39,601 nucleotides of DNA from Pedobacter psychrodurus (GCF_004331735.1 NZ_SJSO01000035.1:671-40271), one strand, 5' to 3'. Numbered from the stretch's first letter, positions 6,182-14,485 are shown. Program-made: numbers and translations. The notes: generated by a model not told the origin, from the sequence alone.

Positions 6182-8851
6182 TTGTATTTAAAACATTTTT
6201 TAGCAACCTGGGCTTTGTTGTTATCGATTATCTTAGCATCGGCCCAGCAAACATTTACTATAAATGGTGTGGTAAAAGATAGTTTAGCTGTACCGCTTGA
6301 TGTTGCTACCATTGCAATAGTTACTAAAAATGGTTCGGGTTTAGCCTTTACTAATACCAATCAACAGGGCGTTTTTAGCTGTAAACTCCAAACAAATGAC
6401 AACAGCCTTTCTATAAAAGTAACAGCAATGGGATATGAACAAAAGATAGTACCTATTAGCAGTTATACAAGCCAGTCTTATACCATCATCCTTAAAAAAA
6501 AAGTAAATCTTTTAAAAGAAATTAAGGTTACTTCACTAAAAAAAGTATCGCTTGTTAGCGATACTTTAATTTACAATGTGAAAGCCTTTAAAGAACAAAA
6601 CGATAGGGTTATTGCCGATTTGATTGGCAGATTGCCTGGCATAAAAATAGACGACAAAGGCGCTATCAGCTATAATGGAAAACCAATATCAAAGGTTTAT
6701 TTAGATGGCGACAATCTGTTGGATGGCAGATATAAACTGGCCACCAACAATGTACCGGTAAATGCTGTAGAACAAGTACAGGTTATAGAACGGGACCAGC
6801 CTATAAAAGCCCTAAATGGATATACCGTTACCAATAACGTTGCCCTAAATCTTAAACTTACCGATAGTGCCCGTGCAATAACCATTAATACTGGCCATGT
6901 AGGATTAGGCAACAAAGCCTACACTGGCGAGTTTAACAACATGTTTTTTAAAACGAAAATTAAAAGTATTAACAATCTAAAAGCCAATAACCTTGGCGAT
7001 AATTTGGAAAGTGAAAATGCAGACATTGGTGTATCGTATAACAATGAGGCCATGTTAAAAACCACCACCCGGTTTCTCTCTGTCGCAAGTAGCGAAACAC
7101 CTTCACTAGATGAAAAATACTATTTGATGAACAATGATTATGCTGGCAATATTAATGTGTTCCTTAAATTGAAAGCCGATTGGACACTCAGGTTTAATTT
7201 GGCTACGTTACAATTGAAAAGGAAATATAACTTTAACAACTCGGTTAATTATTTCCTCAACCAAGATACCATCAGGTACACCGAGATCCAAAACCATTTG
7301 CACACGCTCGAACAATGGCAAATACAAAATCAGGTAGAGAAAAACAGTAACACCATTTACGTAAAATCTCTTACCAAGCTAGATATGCCAAAATGGAAAA
7401 AAGACGGTAGCACTATACAGAATGAGCAATTGCTTGAACAAAATTTGCCAACCAGTTATTTGTCAGTTAGTAACGAAACAAACGTGATAAAAGCGCTTGG
7501 AATAAACAACATAGTGCAATACAATAGCTTGGTGCAGTACTACAGCGCTAACGAGCGTTTAAATGTTATGCCTGGGCTTTATCAGGATATGATCAATAAC
7601 GGCGAAAACTATCTTTCACTTGAACAACAGGTGCAAACCAAAAACATATTCATCAACCAATCGGCTACGTATAAAACAAAATTCAATAAATTTATACTGT
7701 CTGCTGCAATTGGTTTATCGTATGATGCCAACAAGCTAGTCAGTAATTTGTATAGAACAGACTCCTTAAGTGATGTCGCAGCCGTTGGCGATGGGTTTAA
7801 AAACGATGTAAAATTTAATAATTTAGGCTTATTCGGCAGGGCATCGGCAACTTACCTGCTCGAGAAAGGTGCCATAATTGCAGAGGCGACGCCAACCCTT
7901 AGCTTTATAGATTTTAATGGTAAAACTAATATTATCAACAAGGAAAACAGGTATTTTTTACTTAACCCGGCAATAGATTTTCGTAAAAATTTAGGGCGAT
8001 ACAGTGAGATTAGTTTTAGGTATGCTAAACAGACCACATTTGGAGAAGTGGCAGACATATATCCCGGAAGCATATTAACAAATTATAGGGAGTTTAATTT
8101 TAACCAAACAACGCTACCCAAAACAGATATTAATTCGGCAAACATTAGGTTTGGATTTCGTAAACCTTTAGCTATGTTGTTTTATAATTTCAATGTTGGC
8201 TACGATAGAACCCAACAGAATTTCATTAATTCTTTTATAATTGATAATGGCTTGACTAAATCAACCGCGATAAATTTTAATAATATTGCAAAAAAATATG
8301 CGCTAGGTGGCAATATCTCTAAATATTTATACTTTGCTTCTTTAAATGTATCCGCAAATGCCAGCGGAAGCCTACAACAAGGTTTTAATTTTTATAATAA
8401 CGAAATACTACCCTTTACGGTAAAAAACATAGCAACTACATTAACGGCCAGGAAAAAAATATTTAATAAAATTACAGTTTCGGTAAGTGGAGAGTGGGCT
8501 AGGGTTATAAATGAGCAAAAAACTTTATACGGTAAAATTACAAATACCACACATATCGAAAAGTTAAAAGCGATTTGGCAACACCAGTTAAATCAAACAT
8601 TATCGTACAATCTGACCTATAGTTACACTTCTTATAAACAACAGTTGCAACAAGCTGTTCAAAATAATTTTTTGGATATGACAGTAAAATTTGCTCCCTT
8701 AAAGTTAAAAAGCTTTTTTGAGCTTCAGTGCATCAATTTGATTAACCAGAACAATTACAGGCAACTTAATTCTACTTCTAACCAGTTAATGGTATTCGAT
8801 GTGCCTTTAAGAGCACGTACATTTCTATTAAAATATACCTTTAGTTTTTAA
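6182..8851 (+). CDS. TonB-receptor-like outer-membrane beta-barrel protein
   Basis: 889 residues. The N-terminus is a signal peptide (FLATWALLLSIILASAQQ), followed by a CarboxypepD_reg-like domain (about 25-110, FTINGVVKDSLAVPLDVATIAI) and a plug-like region (VIADLIGRLPGIKIDDKGAISYNGKPISKVYLDGDNLL). A long barrel of the OMP_b-brl type ends in an aromatic strand, LLKYTFSF. It starts at a TTG (6182), preceded by AGAAAG. No ATG is available upstream because the in-frame TAA of the GLPGLI gene is 9 bases away, and the signal peptide begins directly at this TTG. It probably moves or receives a substrate together with the GLPGLI protein; the two small secreted proteins in the same operon are candidate substrates. 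That role is inference. Confidence 0.88.
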   Translation: MYLKHFLATWALLLSIILASAQQTFTINGVVKDSLAVPLDVATIAIVTKNGSGLAFTNTNQQGVFSCKLQTNDNSLSIKVTAMGYEQKIVPISSYTSQSYTIILKKKVNLLKEIKVTSLKKVSLVSDTLIYNVKAFKEQNDRVIADLIGRLPGIKIDDKGAISYNGKPISKVYLDGDNLLDGRYKLATNNVPVNAVEQVQVIERDQPIKALNGYTVTNNVALNLKLTDSARAITINTGHVGLGNKAYTGEFNNMFFKTKIKSINNLKANNLGDNLESENADIGVSYNNEAMLKTTTRFLSVASSETPSLDEKYYLMNNDYAGNINVFLKLKADWTLRFNLATLQLKRKYNFNNSVNYFLNQDTIRYTEIQNHLHTLEQWQIQNQVEKNSNTIYVKSLTKLDMPKWKKDGSTIQNEQLLEQNLPTSYLSVSNETNVIKALGINNIVQYNSLVQYYSANERLNVMPGLYQDMINNGENYLSLEQQVQTKNIFINQSATYKTKFNKFILSAAIGLSYDANKLVSNLYRTDSLSDVAAVGDGFKNDVKFNNLGLFGRASATYLLEKGAIIAEATPTLSFIDFNGKTNIINKENRYFLLNPAIDFRKNLGRYSEISFRYAKQTTFGEVADIYPGSILTNYREFNFNQTTLPKTDINSANIRFGFRKPLAMLFYNFNVGYDRTQQNFINSFIIDNGLTKSTAINFNNIAKKYALGGNISKYLYFASLNVSANASGSLQQGFNFYNNEILPFTVKNIATTLTARKKIFNKITVSVSGEWARVINEQKTLYGKITNTTHIEKLKAIWQHQLNQTLSYNLTYSYTSYKQQLQQAVQNNFLDMTVKFAPLKLKSFFELQCINLINQNNYRQLNSTSNQLMVFDVPLRARTFLLKYTFSF

Positions 8852-8879
8852 CTCCTAAATATTAAGCATAATAGTTGTT

Positions 8880-9031
8880 TGGAGAATCGAAGGGTTTGGG
8901 CACACTACATCAGAACTTATTGAATTAATGGTTGAGTTTCGCGACCTAACTGAAGGAATTGACCCCTCTACACGAATGCTAGCATATGGTTGATGTTTAG
9001 TTCAATATTTGCTAAAAATGAACTGTTGTAG
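8880..9031 (+). pseudogene. Remnant of a serine recombinase (resolvase/invertase)?
   Basis: Translation from 8880 gives a short open stretch ending at a TGA (8991-8993) that contains SELIELMVEFRDLTEGIDPST. A one-base frame change then continues with LMFSSIFAKNEL to a stop at 9029-9031. Serine recombinases typically carry L-x-x-L-V-x-x-L, then SLTEGIDTSTPxGRLMFxIFAALAEFE, so both pieces fall in the expected order. The GVxF linker and the catalytic N-terminus are missing. This would be a degraded fragment. The match is short and was made by eye, so it could be coincidence. Confidence 0.4.
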
Positions 9032-9474
9032 CCATTGGTAAAGCTGAAAATGATGTGCTATATCATGAATTCTGCAATTTATCTCAGCATCCTTAGATGT
9101 TCAATAACTTAATATTGGGTTAATATACAACGTTGGTATAGCTTTGTAAGCAGCAGAATTAGAAAATTGAATAAAGTAGAAAGGTAGTCGCATATGAATT
9201 ATGCGCTGATAGACTATAGGCTGGCACCAACAGCCGTTACGATCCTTTTGATTACACATTATTGTTTTCTGGCATTGGCTCATATTAATTCATTCCAGAG
9301 ATACATTACCGTTATTTTTTAGCAGCACTGGTAGGGCGGTATGACGAAGGCTATAACCCTTCTGTTACAGCAAAATCTGTGGGGAAACTAAAAACATTCG
9401 GTAAGCCCAAGTTAATTTAACGTTAATCTGACGTTTAATATTGATGTAATGATAATTTAACATTAAATTTATCA
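9032..9474. other. Gene-poor, apparently decayed stretch
   Basis: No intact gene was seen. An open fragment at 9289-9420 (plus strand, no ATG start) encodes about 43 residues, including HYRYFLAALVGRYDEGYNPS and ending GKPKLI, then a stop. It reads like the C-terminal end of a lost gene, but I do not recognise it. Together with the recombinase-like fragment upstream and the broken sigma factor downstream, this suggests a region undergoing decay. Confidence 0.4.
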
Positions 9475-9479
9475 TTGAT

Positions 9480-9487
9480 TAACTTTG
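9480..9487 (+). promoter_or_regulatory. -7 promoter element TAACTTTG
   Basis: This is an exact match to the Bacteroidota -7 consensus TAnnTTTG, 5 bases before the ATG at 9493. If used, the transcript would be nearly leaderless. No convincing TTG -33 element was found at the expected spacing, so support is partial. Confidence 0.4.
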
Positions 9488-9492
9488 TGCCA

Positions 9493-9747
9493 ATGAAATT
9501 CCCAGTCTTTCTGTATTATGAACTCCTGGTCAGACTCGCCGAGTTTAGGTCTGATATCGGTGATTTCCGCTCAGTTATTGCTTCCGATTCACATTCGGTA
9601 CTCACAACAGCTACCGGGTTATTAGAAATACCATCAGCGCTGATGCATCGGCAGTTTAACGATCCGAACACGGTTAGTAAAGAGGAAATCAGGAAGCTTG
9701 CGGGTAATTTCAGGTTCCATCATGAGTATCAGGGTATGACCGGGTAG
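9493..9747 (+). CDS. Small hypothetical protein
   Basis: 84 residues from the ATG at 9493 (MKFPVFLYYELLVRLAEF). A TTG at 9475 would add six residues, but it overlaps the likely promoter element TAACTTTG. The protein is mostly helical with a charged C-terminal half (SKEEIRKLAGNFRFHHEYQ). It has no signal peptide, no clear membrane span and no domain I recognise. It stands alone in a decayed region between a recombinase-like remnant and a broken sigma factor gene, so it could be a lone surviving accessory gene or a chance frame. Confidence 0.45.
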   Translation: MKFPVFLYYELLVRLAEFRSDIGDFRSVIASDSHSVLTTATGLLEIPSALMHRQFNDPNTVSKEEIRKLAGNFRFHHEYQGMTG

Positions 9748-9787
9748 GTTAAGGGTGTATCATCCCAATGGTTTCTTGGGTTTAGCA

Positions 9788-9869
9788 GTAAAAAGCAAAG
9801 TCCGGAAAAAAGCCCGGACTTTACCATTCAAATAAACTTTGCTAACCAAATTATGATGTTACAAAGGTA
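9788..9869 (-). ncRNA. Possible short minus-strand RNA or leader ending in an intrinsic terminator
   Basis: On the minus strand, TACCTTTG at 9869-9862 matches TAnnTTTG. About 40 bases later a hairpin forms from AAAGTCCGG and CCGGACTTT (9822-9814 and 9805-9797), followed by GCTTTTT. The product would be a terminated RNA of about 65 nt. No gene follows downstream on this strand for a long way; the small gene at 9493 is antisense to it. The layout resembles the unit at 38386-38492. Confidence 0.35.
9797..9822. terminator. Hairpin AAAGTCCGG/CCGGACTTT
   Basis: Perfect 9-bp arms with an 8-base loop. The T-rich tail (GCTTTTT) is on the minus strand; the plus-strand tail is not T-rich. It may still help end the transcript of the small gene at 9493-9747. 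Confidence 0.55.
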
Positions 9870-10042
9870 AAGATGTATTGTTACCCTATTGTTATTGCGA
9901 TATGAATTTCTGATGTTATTGAATCTATAAATCAGATTGACATATTTATCTGCATTTGGAGTAGGTTCCTCTACTAAATTCTTCACCGGATATCTCAAGG
10001 TTTTGAATCAATTTGTAATTATATTCGTGCTCGCAGAAATCT

Positions 10043-10436
10043 ATGGTTTCCTTTTCGCATTTATCAGACGATGAGCTTCTTTTACTTCTCAATAAAGAGA
10101 ATGAGCTTGCTTTCTCCGAAATTTACAATCGTTACTGGGAAAAAATGTTTTCTTATTCCATTCGGTTGACCAAATCACAAGAGGAATCTGCAGACATAGT
10201 ACAGGAGATATTCATCTCCCTGTGGAATAGAAAGATCATCAAGCAAATTTCTAGAAAAATGCACAGCCTCGCGAGTAACAATTTTCAAATCTAAAAACCA
10301 CATAAAAACATCATTTCTAGCTAATAGAGTGGGTTTTGGGGACGTAAGGTTTAAGCTTACGGGTTTCGATGGAAGCAATGAGGCTGCAGTAGATGAATTG
10401 ACCATGATGATTGATATGGCCAAAACAAAATCGTAG
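10043..10436 (+). pseudogene. Truncated or frameshifted ECF sigma factor gene
   Basis: From the ATG at 10043 the first ~63 residues are a clear sigma-70 region 2 of a Bacteroidota ECF sigma factor (LSDDELLLLLNKENELAFSEI, then NRYWEKMFSYSIRLT and EESADIVQEIFISLWNRK). After SLWNRK the expected interdomain linker and the region 4 helix-turn-helix are absent, and the frame ends at 10292-10294. A second open frame, shifted by +1, runs from about 10230 to the stop at 10434-10436 (ending AAVDELTMMIDMAKTKS), but it does not look like sigma region 4. So this is a fusion of a sigma fragment with unrelated sequence, probably after a deletion. Such sigma factors usually sit beside an anti-sigma (FecR) gene; none is seen. 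Confidence 0.7.
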
Positions 10437-10886
10437 ATCGCCTGAGTTCGTTCTCAACCCGGATAGAAATAAATTTTATAGTAAATTAATGCTTATTATT
10501 GGATCAATGGTTTGGCCGGAGAGGGTCGAATAGATGGGTTTGTTTAGCTAATTTTAGATTCTTGAAAACATAGGTTTAGTTGATGTCTTTTAGCCAAAAG
10601 TATCTTTGATTAAAATGTCAAGTCTCTGGTTCAAAGTTTTCCGGCGAAGGTATTTTGTGGAAAGGCGATAGTCGTTAAATTTTCAAAAATTAGGTGAAGC
10701 CATTAATTTTTAAATCATCTACTAGGGACTCAATAAATAATAAAAAGGTTTTTAAATATCGAAAGCACTCCCAATTATGAGTGCACTCTTCTTAGGGATC
10801 CCTATTGATTTTATATCAAAATGGCTTTCTCCAGTTAGCTCGACCTGAATTGACAAAATTCTCGTTATAATTTACGCGCTTTCCTT
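10437..10886. other. Intergenic stretch without a recognised gene
   Basis: About 450 bases without a convincing gene. A -7-like TATCTTTG is at 10601-10608, followed by an 18-codon frame from an ATG at 10615. A small hairpin GCACTC/GAGTGC lies at 10765-10784. None of this is strong enough to call a gene. Confidence 0.5.
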
Positions 10887-10894
10887 TATCTTTG
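10887..10894 (+). promoter_or_regulatory. -7 promoter element TATCTTTG for the ABC-F gene
   Basis: Exact match to TAnnTTTG, 23 bases before the GTG start at 10918. The -33 element is not obvious. Confidence 0.5.
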
Positions 10895-10917
10895 CCGCTA
10901 ATTTAATATTCCCAATC

Positions 10918-12552
10918 GTGATTAATGTAAATAACATCTCCGTTTCATTTGGCGGAACCACCCTTTTTAGCGATGTAACCTTTTCGATAAACGAGAACGA
11001 TAAAATTGCCTTAATGGGCAAAAATGGTGCAGGCAAGTCGACCATTCTAAAAATCATTGCCGATGTAGCCAAACCTACTTCTGGTAACGTAACTGGTCCG
11101 AAAGAAGCTGTGATTGCGTATTTGCCACAACATTTGCTCACTCATGATAATGTTACTGTTTTTGAGGAAACCATGAAAGCTTTTGCAGCGGTAAACCAAA
11201 TGCAAAAAGAGCTTGATGAGCTGAATGAGCAACTTACTATTCGTACCGATTACGAAAGTGACGATTATATGAAGCTCATTGAACGGGTATCAGAACTGAG
11301 CGAGAAATTTTATTCGATTGAAGAAACCAATTATGATGCAGAGGTAGAAAAGGTGTTAAAAGGTTTGGGTTTCGAGCGTAAAGACTTTAGCCGCCAAACT
11401 TCTGAGTTTTCGGGCGGATGGCGTATGCGTATCGAGTTAGCCAAAATTTTATTAAAGAAACCTGATCTCATCTTACTGGATGAGCCTACCAACCACATGG
11501 ATATCGAAAGTATTCAATGGTTGGAAGATTTCCTGATCAATTCGGCAAAGGCGGTGATGGTAATCTCGCACGACCGTACCTTTGTAGATAACATTACAAA
11601 TCGTACCATTGAGGTAACCATGGGTAGGATATACGATTATAAAGCCAAGTACACCCATTATCTACAACTGCGTGCCGAGCGTCGTGTACACCAGTTGAAA
11701 GCTTACGAAGAACAACAACGTTTTATTGCCGATAACCAGGAATTTATCGATCGCTTTAGGGGAACCTATTCTAAAACCTTACAGGTGCAATCGCGTGTAA
11801 AAATGCTCGAGAAACTCGATGTAATTGAGATCGATGAAGTGGATACATCGGCATTACGATTGAAATTTCCCCCGTCACCACGCTCTGGTCAATATCCGGT
11901 AATGGTAGAGGAACTTACCAAAACTTACGGCGATCATGTTGTTTTCGAAAAAGCATCAATGGTGATCGAACGAGGAGAAAAAGTGGCTTTTGTTGGTAAA
12001 AACGGGGAAGGTAAATCGACCATGATTAAAGCCATTATGGCTGAGATTGATTTTGAAGGAGGTTTAAAAGTAGGACATAATGCTAAGATTGGCTACTTTG
12101 CCCAAAATCAGGCCGCATTGCTTGATGAGAACCTAACCGTATTCGAAACCATTGATCAAATCCCGTTAAGCGACGGCTCAATAAAAATCAAAGACCTTTT
12201 AGGCGCCTTTATGTTCAGCGGCGATGATACCACAAAAAAGGTTAAGGTACTTTCTGGTGGCGAAAAAACCCGTTTGGCCATGATTAAATTGTTGTTAGAA
12301 CCCGTAAATGTATTAATCCTGGATGAGCCAACCAACCATTTGGATATGAAAACCAAAGACATTATTAAAGATGCGTTGAAAGATTTTGATGGTACTTTAA
12401 TTTTGGTATCGCATGACCGGGATTTCTTAGATGGACTAGTGCAAAAAGTATTTGAATTTGGTAATAAACGTGTTCGTGAACACTTTGAAGATATTAAAGG
12501 ATTCTTGGCTTATAAGAAAATGAATAGTTTGAAGGAAATAGAGCAAAGTTAA
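10918..12552 (+). CDS. ABC-F family ATP-binding protein
   Basis: A soluble twin-ATPase of 544 residues without membrane spans, as in the ABC-F family that acts on the ribosome (EttA/Uup/YdiF type). ATPase 1 has Walker A GKNGAGKST, signature FSGGWRMRIELAK and Walker B LILLDEPTNHMD. ATPase 2 has GKNGEGKST, LSGGEKTRLAM and VLILDEPTNHLD. The linker between them (about 240-310) is charged and helical (YLQLRAERRVHQLKAYEEQQRF), typical of the P-site tRNA interaction motif. The start is the GTG at 10918 (INVNNISVSFGGTTLF), matching the usual family N-terminus and lying just downstream of a TATCTTTG -7 element. It is monocistronic, with a terminator at 12579. Which ABC-F subfamily, and whether it affects antibiotic tolerance, cannot be told from sequence by eye. 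Confidence 0.96.
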   Translation: MINVNNISVSFGGTTLFSDVTFSINENDKIALMGKNGAGKSTILKIIADVAKPTSGNVTGPKEAVIAYLPQHLLTHDNVTVFEETMKAFAAVNQMQKELDELNEQLTIRTDYESDDYMKLIERVSELSEKFYSIEETNYDAEVEKVLKGLGFERKDFSRQTSEFSGGWRMRIELAKILLKKPDLILLDEPTNHMDIESIQWLEDFLINSAKAVMVISHDRTFVDNITNRTIEVTMGRIYDYKAKYTHYLQLRAERRVHQLKAYEEQQRFIADNQEFIDRFRGTYSKTLQVQSRVKMLEKLDVIEIDEVDTSALRLKFPPSPRSGQYPVMVEELTKTYGDHVVFEKASMVIERGEKVAFVGKNGEGKSTMIKAIMAEIDFEGGLKVGHNAKIGYFAQNQAALLDENLTVFETIDQIPLSDGSIKIKDLLGAFMFSGDDTTKKVKVLSGGEKTRLAMIKLLLEPVNVLILDEPTNHLDMKTKDIIKDALKDFDGTLILVSHDRDFLDGLVQKVFEFGNKRVREHFEDIKGFLAYKKMNSLKEIEQS

Positions 12553-12578
12553 ATGAATTTCCAACACTGAATTTTGAA

Positions 12579-12605
12579 AGCAGTTCTGAAAAGAGCTGCT
12601 TTTTT
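12579..12605 (+). terminator. Rho-independent terminator of the ABC-F gene
   Basis: Stem AGCAGTTC (12579-12586) with GAGCTGCT (12593-12600), one G-T wobble, loop TGAAAA, followed by TTTTT. It lies 27 bases after the stop codon. Confidence 0.8.
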
Positions 12606-12766
12606 GTTTAAGACGGATGTAAGATTTTAACTTTAATTCTATTTACTGGACTGAAAATATAAAAGAGAAACATTTGCTTTAAATTAAAGTGACTAAAGAC
12701 TGTATTATAAAAAACAATTTCTCCTCAGATTTTGTCATGTTGTCCAAAGGACTCCTACGGAGAGCC

Positions 12767-12947
12767 TCCCGAAGAAATCGGGACAGGTAGTCGAAACACA
12801 TAAAATCATATTTAACCAAGTCCTTCCACAAGCTACCATTGACAGGTTTCTTTAGGAAGGTCGTCATTCCCGCGCATGCGGGAATCTTAAAGCGACCAGC
12901 AAACCCTACCAAGGAATTACGATTCCCAATCGAGTTGGGAATGACGA
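12767..12947. repeat. Cluster of REP-like palindromes
   Basis: Three hairpins lie in a row in gene-free sequence: TCCCGA/TCGGGA (12767-12783), ATTCCCGC/GCGGGAAT (12866-12885) and ATTCCCAA/TTGGGAAT (12922-12942). The latter two are enclosed by a longer-range inverted pair, TCGTCATTCCC at 12861-12871 with its exact complement at 12937-12947. These resemble the dispersed intergenic repeats of Sphingobacteriaceae and could serve as the 3' end for both the ABC-F gene and the convergent DUF2807 gene. Confidence 0.65.
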
Positions 12948-13058
12948 TCCATCGCATATTGTCATTATCACTCTAACTTTTTAGCTAAAAACTGAATTCT
13001 CAGGATGACAATTCGATATTTATGATACAGCCTTTACTCATCTACTTTGATATATAGG

Positions 13059-13655
13059 CTAAGGAACAAGAGCAGTAATTTCTTCTTCGGTGGCTCCCAC
13101 CTGGCTAACCTCTGTTAGGGCAGCAGCAAAATGATCAATAGTCAAATTTGGTGCTTTACCCATAATCAGCGTATGGCGATCGGTATTCCCTTTGAGTTTT
13201 AATGCGCTATTGTCGAGAATTTCAGTATATAAGCCTTCGCAACTGGTGTCGATGTCGGCAACAGCATTTCCCTTAAGAATGATCTGGAGAAATTTAGTGG
13301 TGAGCTTTGCTTCTGTTTTTACCACAGCATTTTGATCAGCTTCAATGCGGTAGATGTCGTTTACATAAATAACAAGTTTGCAGGTTTCTTTATTTAGACC
13401 GGTAATGCGTAACACTTCGCCCTGCTGTGTAACTTTCACATTTCCAGCGTTATCATCTGCATACGCTATTCCAACGTTGGCTCGCTGTACCAACATTACT
13501 TCTACATTCCCCTTTATTACAATTCTTCTAAAGTTTGGGGTCTTGTAAAACATTGTCTCTGTTTTTTCAGTAGCCCATAGGCTTGTTGGAAGGATAGCCG
13601 TTAGGGCGATTACGGCAGATGCCATAGCGATTAGCGTTTTAATTGAAGTCTTCAT
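13059..13655 (-). CDS. Secreted GIN-domain (DUF2807-like) protein
   Basis: 198 residues with a Sec signal peptide (LIAMASAVIALTAILPTSLWA). The mature part is built from short repeated beta-strand units such as FRRIVIKGNVEVMLVQ, VKVTQQGEVLRITG, FLQIILKGNAVADIDTS and LYTEILDNSALKLKGN. This is typical of the beta-helical head/GIN domain (DUF2807) found in many Bacteroidota envelope proteins of unknown role. The family is often longer (200-250 residues); here the protein is near the short end but complete from signal peptide to stop. It is a single gene, facing the ABC-F gene across palindromic repeats and divergent from the pectin operon. The exact function is unknown. Confidence 0.8.
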   Translation of the reverse strand: MKTSIKTLIAMASAVIALTAILPTSLWATEKTETMFYKTPNFRRIVIKGNVEVMLVQRANVGIAYADDNAGNVKVTQQGEVLRITGLNKETCKLVIYVNDIYRIEADQNAVVKTEAKLTTKFLQIILKGNAVADIDTSCEGLYTEILDNSALKLKGNTDRHTLIMGKAPNLTIDHFAAALTEVSQVGATEEEITALVP

Positions 13656-13820
13656 GTTTTTTATCTAAATGTTATTTTGTTGAGCTTATGGTGGTACGCT
13701 AATTAAAATCAGCTTACACCAATATTATTCTGTTTCGTGTTTAACCAAGCGGATGCCAAAAAGCAAAAGTGTGCTTAATCGCCTTGTAATGAGTTTTTTT
13801 GCTTATTGCTTGTGGTGGCA

Positions 13821-13866
13821 TGTTCATTTCCGAACAGTGGTTGTGCGGGAGCGAACAGTTGTTATG
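13821..13866. promoter_or_regulatory. Direct repeat CGAACAGTKGTTRTG at 21-bp spacing with a TGTTC/GAACA palindrome
   Basis: CGAACAGTGGTTGTG at 13831-13845 and CGAACAGTTGTTATG at 13852-13866 match at 13 of 15 positions and are 21 bp apart, about two helical turns. TGTTC at 13821-13825 pairs with GAACA at 13832-13836 as an inverted repeat over the first copy. This looks like a regulator site, but the flanking genes it would serve are 165 bp (minus) and 620 bp (plus) away. Confidence 0.35.
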
Positions 13867-14363
13867 ATAGCGCATGTGAATAAAAGCTGAGATAGCCTCA
13901 AAATCCTTTATTCGGTGTATTAAGTCTATCTGGACATGCCTGTATCCATAGCGCTGATTGAAGAACTCCATTTAACAGACCTTTATACTACCCAAATGTT
14001 AGGCGCAATTAAGCTCCGCGGAAAGGAAAAAGAAAGGCAGCTCGTAGCTGTAAAGGCAGTTTAACATGTCCCAGAGAAATAAATAAAACGCTTTCAAGTA
14101 GGATTTTTGATTATTGTCAACCAGATTATAATTTGTAATGAACTGATCTAATCTAATTGTATTATTTTTGTTGCAGCATGAATTGATCGTCTATCCATTC
14201 ATGTATGTAGGATTTGTTTAATTTGTGATGACTTTAAACAAAGGAGAGGGTAGCATGAAGAATGTTTACCCTTTTTTATTTAATAATTACCAATTAAGAG
14301 TTGTCGTTCTGATAAACCCAATCTCACCCCAATAAACACTGTAATAATTTCTTTACGGAAGAA

Positions 14364-14380
14364 GCAGGACAGAGCAGGTC
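14364..14380 (+). promoter_or_regulatory. Candidate operator: direct repeat GCAGGAC-N3-GCAGGTC
   Basis: Two 7-base copies with a 10-bp period (GCAGGAC, AGA, GCAGGTC), 105 bases before the GH105 start codon. A related site, ACAGGAT-AGT-ACAGGAT, precedes the fasciclin/SusCD operon at 17472-17488. Direct repeats on a 10-bp period suit regulators with two AraC-like helix-turn-helix motifs, including the hybrid two-component regulators common in Bacteroidota polysaccharide loci. The regulator is not in this window. Confidence 0.45.
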
Positions 14381-14485
14381 GCTTATTTTTTTTAATTATT
14401 ATAGATTGGCTTGATTAACCATTTATAAACCCATATATGTCTTGTTCCCATTTGGGTAACAAGGATATTGTTTAAGCCATCCACT

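Larger units (their letters stand above)
13656..14485. other. Long divergent intergenic region
   Basis: About 830 bases between the DUF2807 gene (minus) and the GH105 gene (plus). It contains a 15-bp motif repeated at 21-bp spacing (13831 and 13852), a terminator-like hairpin GGGTA/TACCC followed by TTTTTT at 14248-14277, and an operator-like direct repeat at 14364-14380. A 26-codon frame (14255-14335) has an unusually good Shine-Dalgarno sequence (AAAGGAG) and overlaps the hairpin; it is not called as a gene. A 76-codon minus-strand frame at 13741-13971 is histidine-rich, matches nothing I know and is treated as spurious. Confidence 0.5.

Noticed and set aside
10615..10671. 18-codon frame (MSSLWFKVFRRRYFVERR) just after a TATCTTTG element
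   Set aside because: Possible leader peptide, but no terminator or target gene follows and the frame is short enough to occur by chance.
12679..12957. Minus-strand frame through the REP-like palindromes
   Set aside because: It is made of repeat sequence; the translation follows the palindromes and has no protein-like features.
13741..13971. 76-codon minus-strand frame, histidine-rich
   Set aside because: No signal peptide, domain or plausible start context; it lies within a region of regulatory repeats and its composition is unlike neighbouring proteins.
14255..14335. 26-codon plus-strand frame with a good AAAGGAG ribosome site
   Set aside because: It overlaps a terminator-like hairpin and has no recognisable product. 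Strong Shine-Dalgarno sites are not a reliable sign of genes in Bacteroidota, so it is only mentioned.
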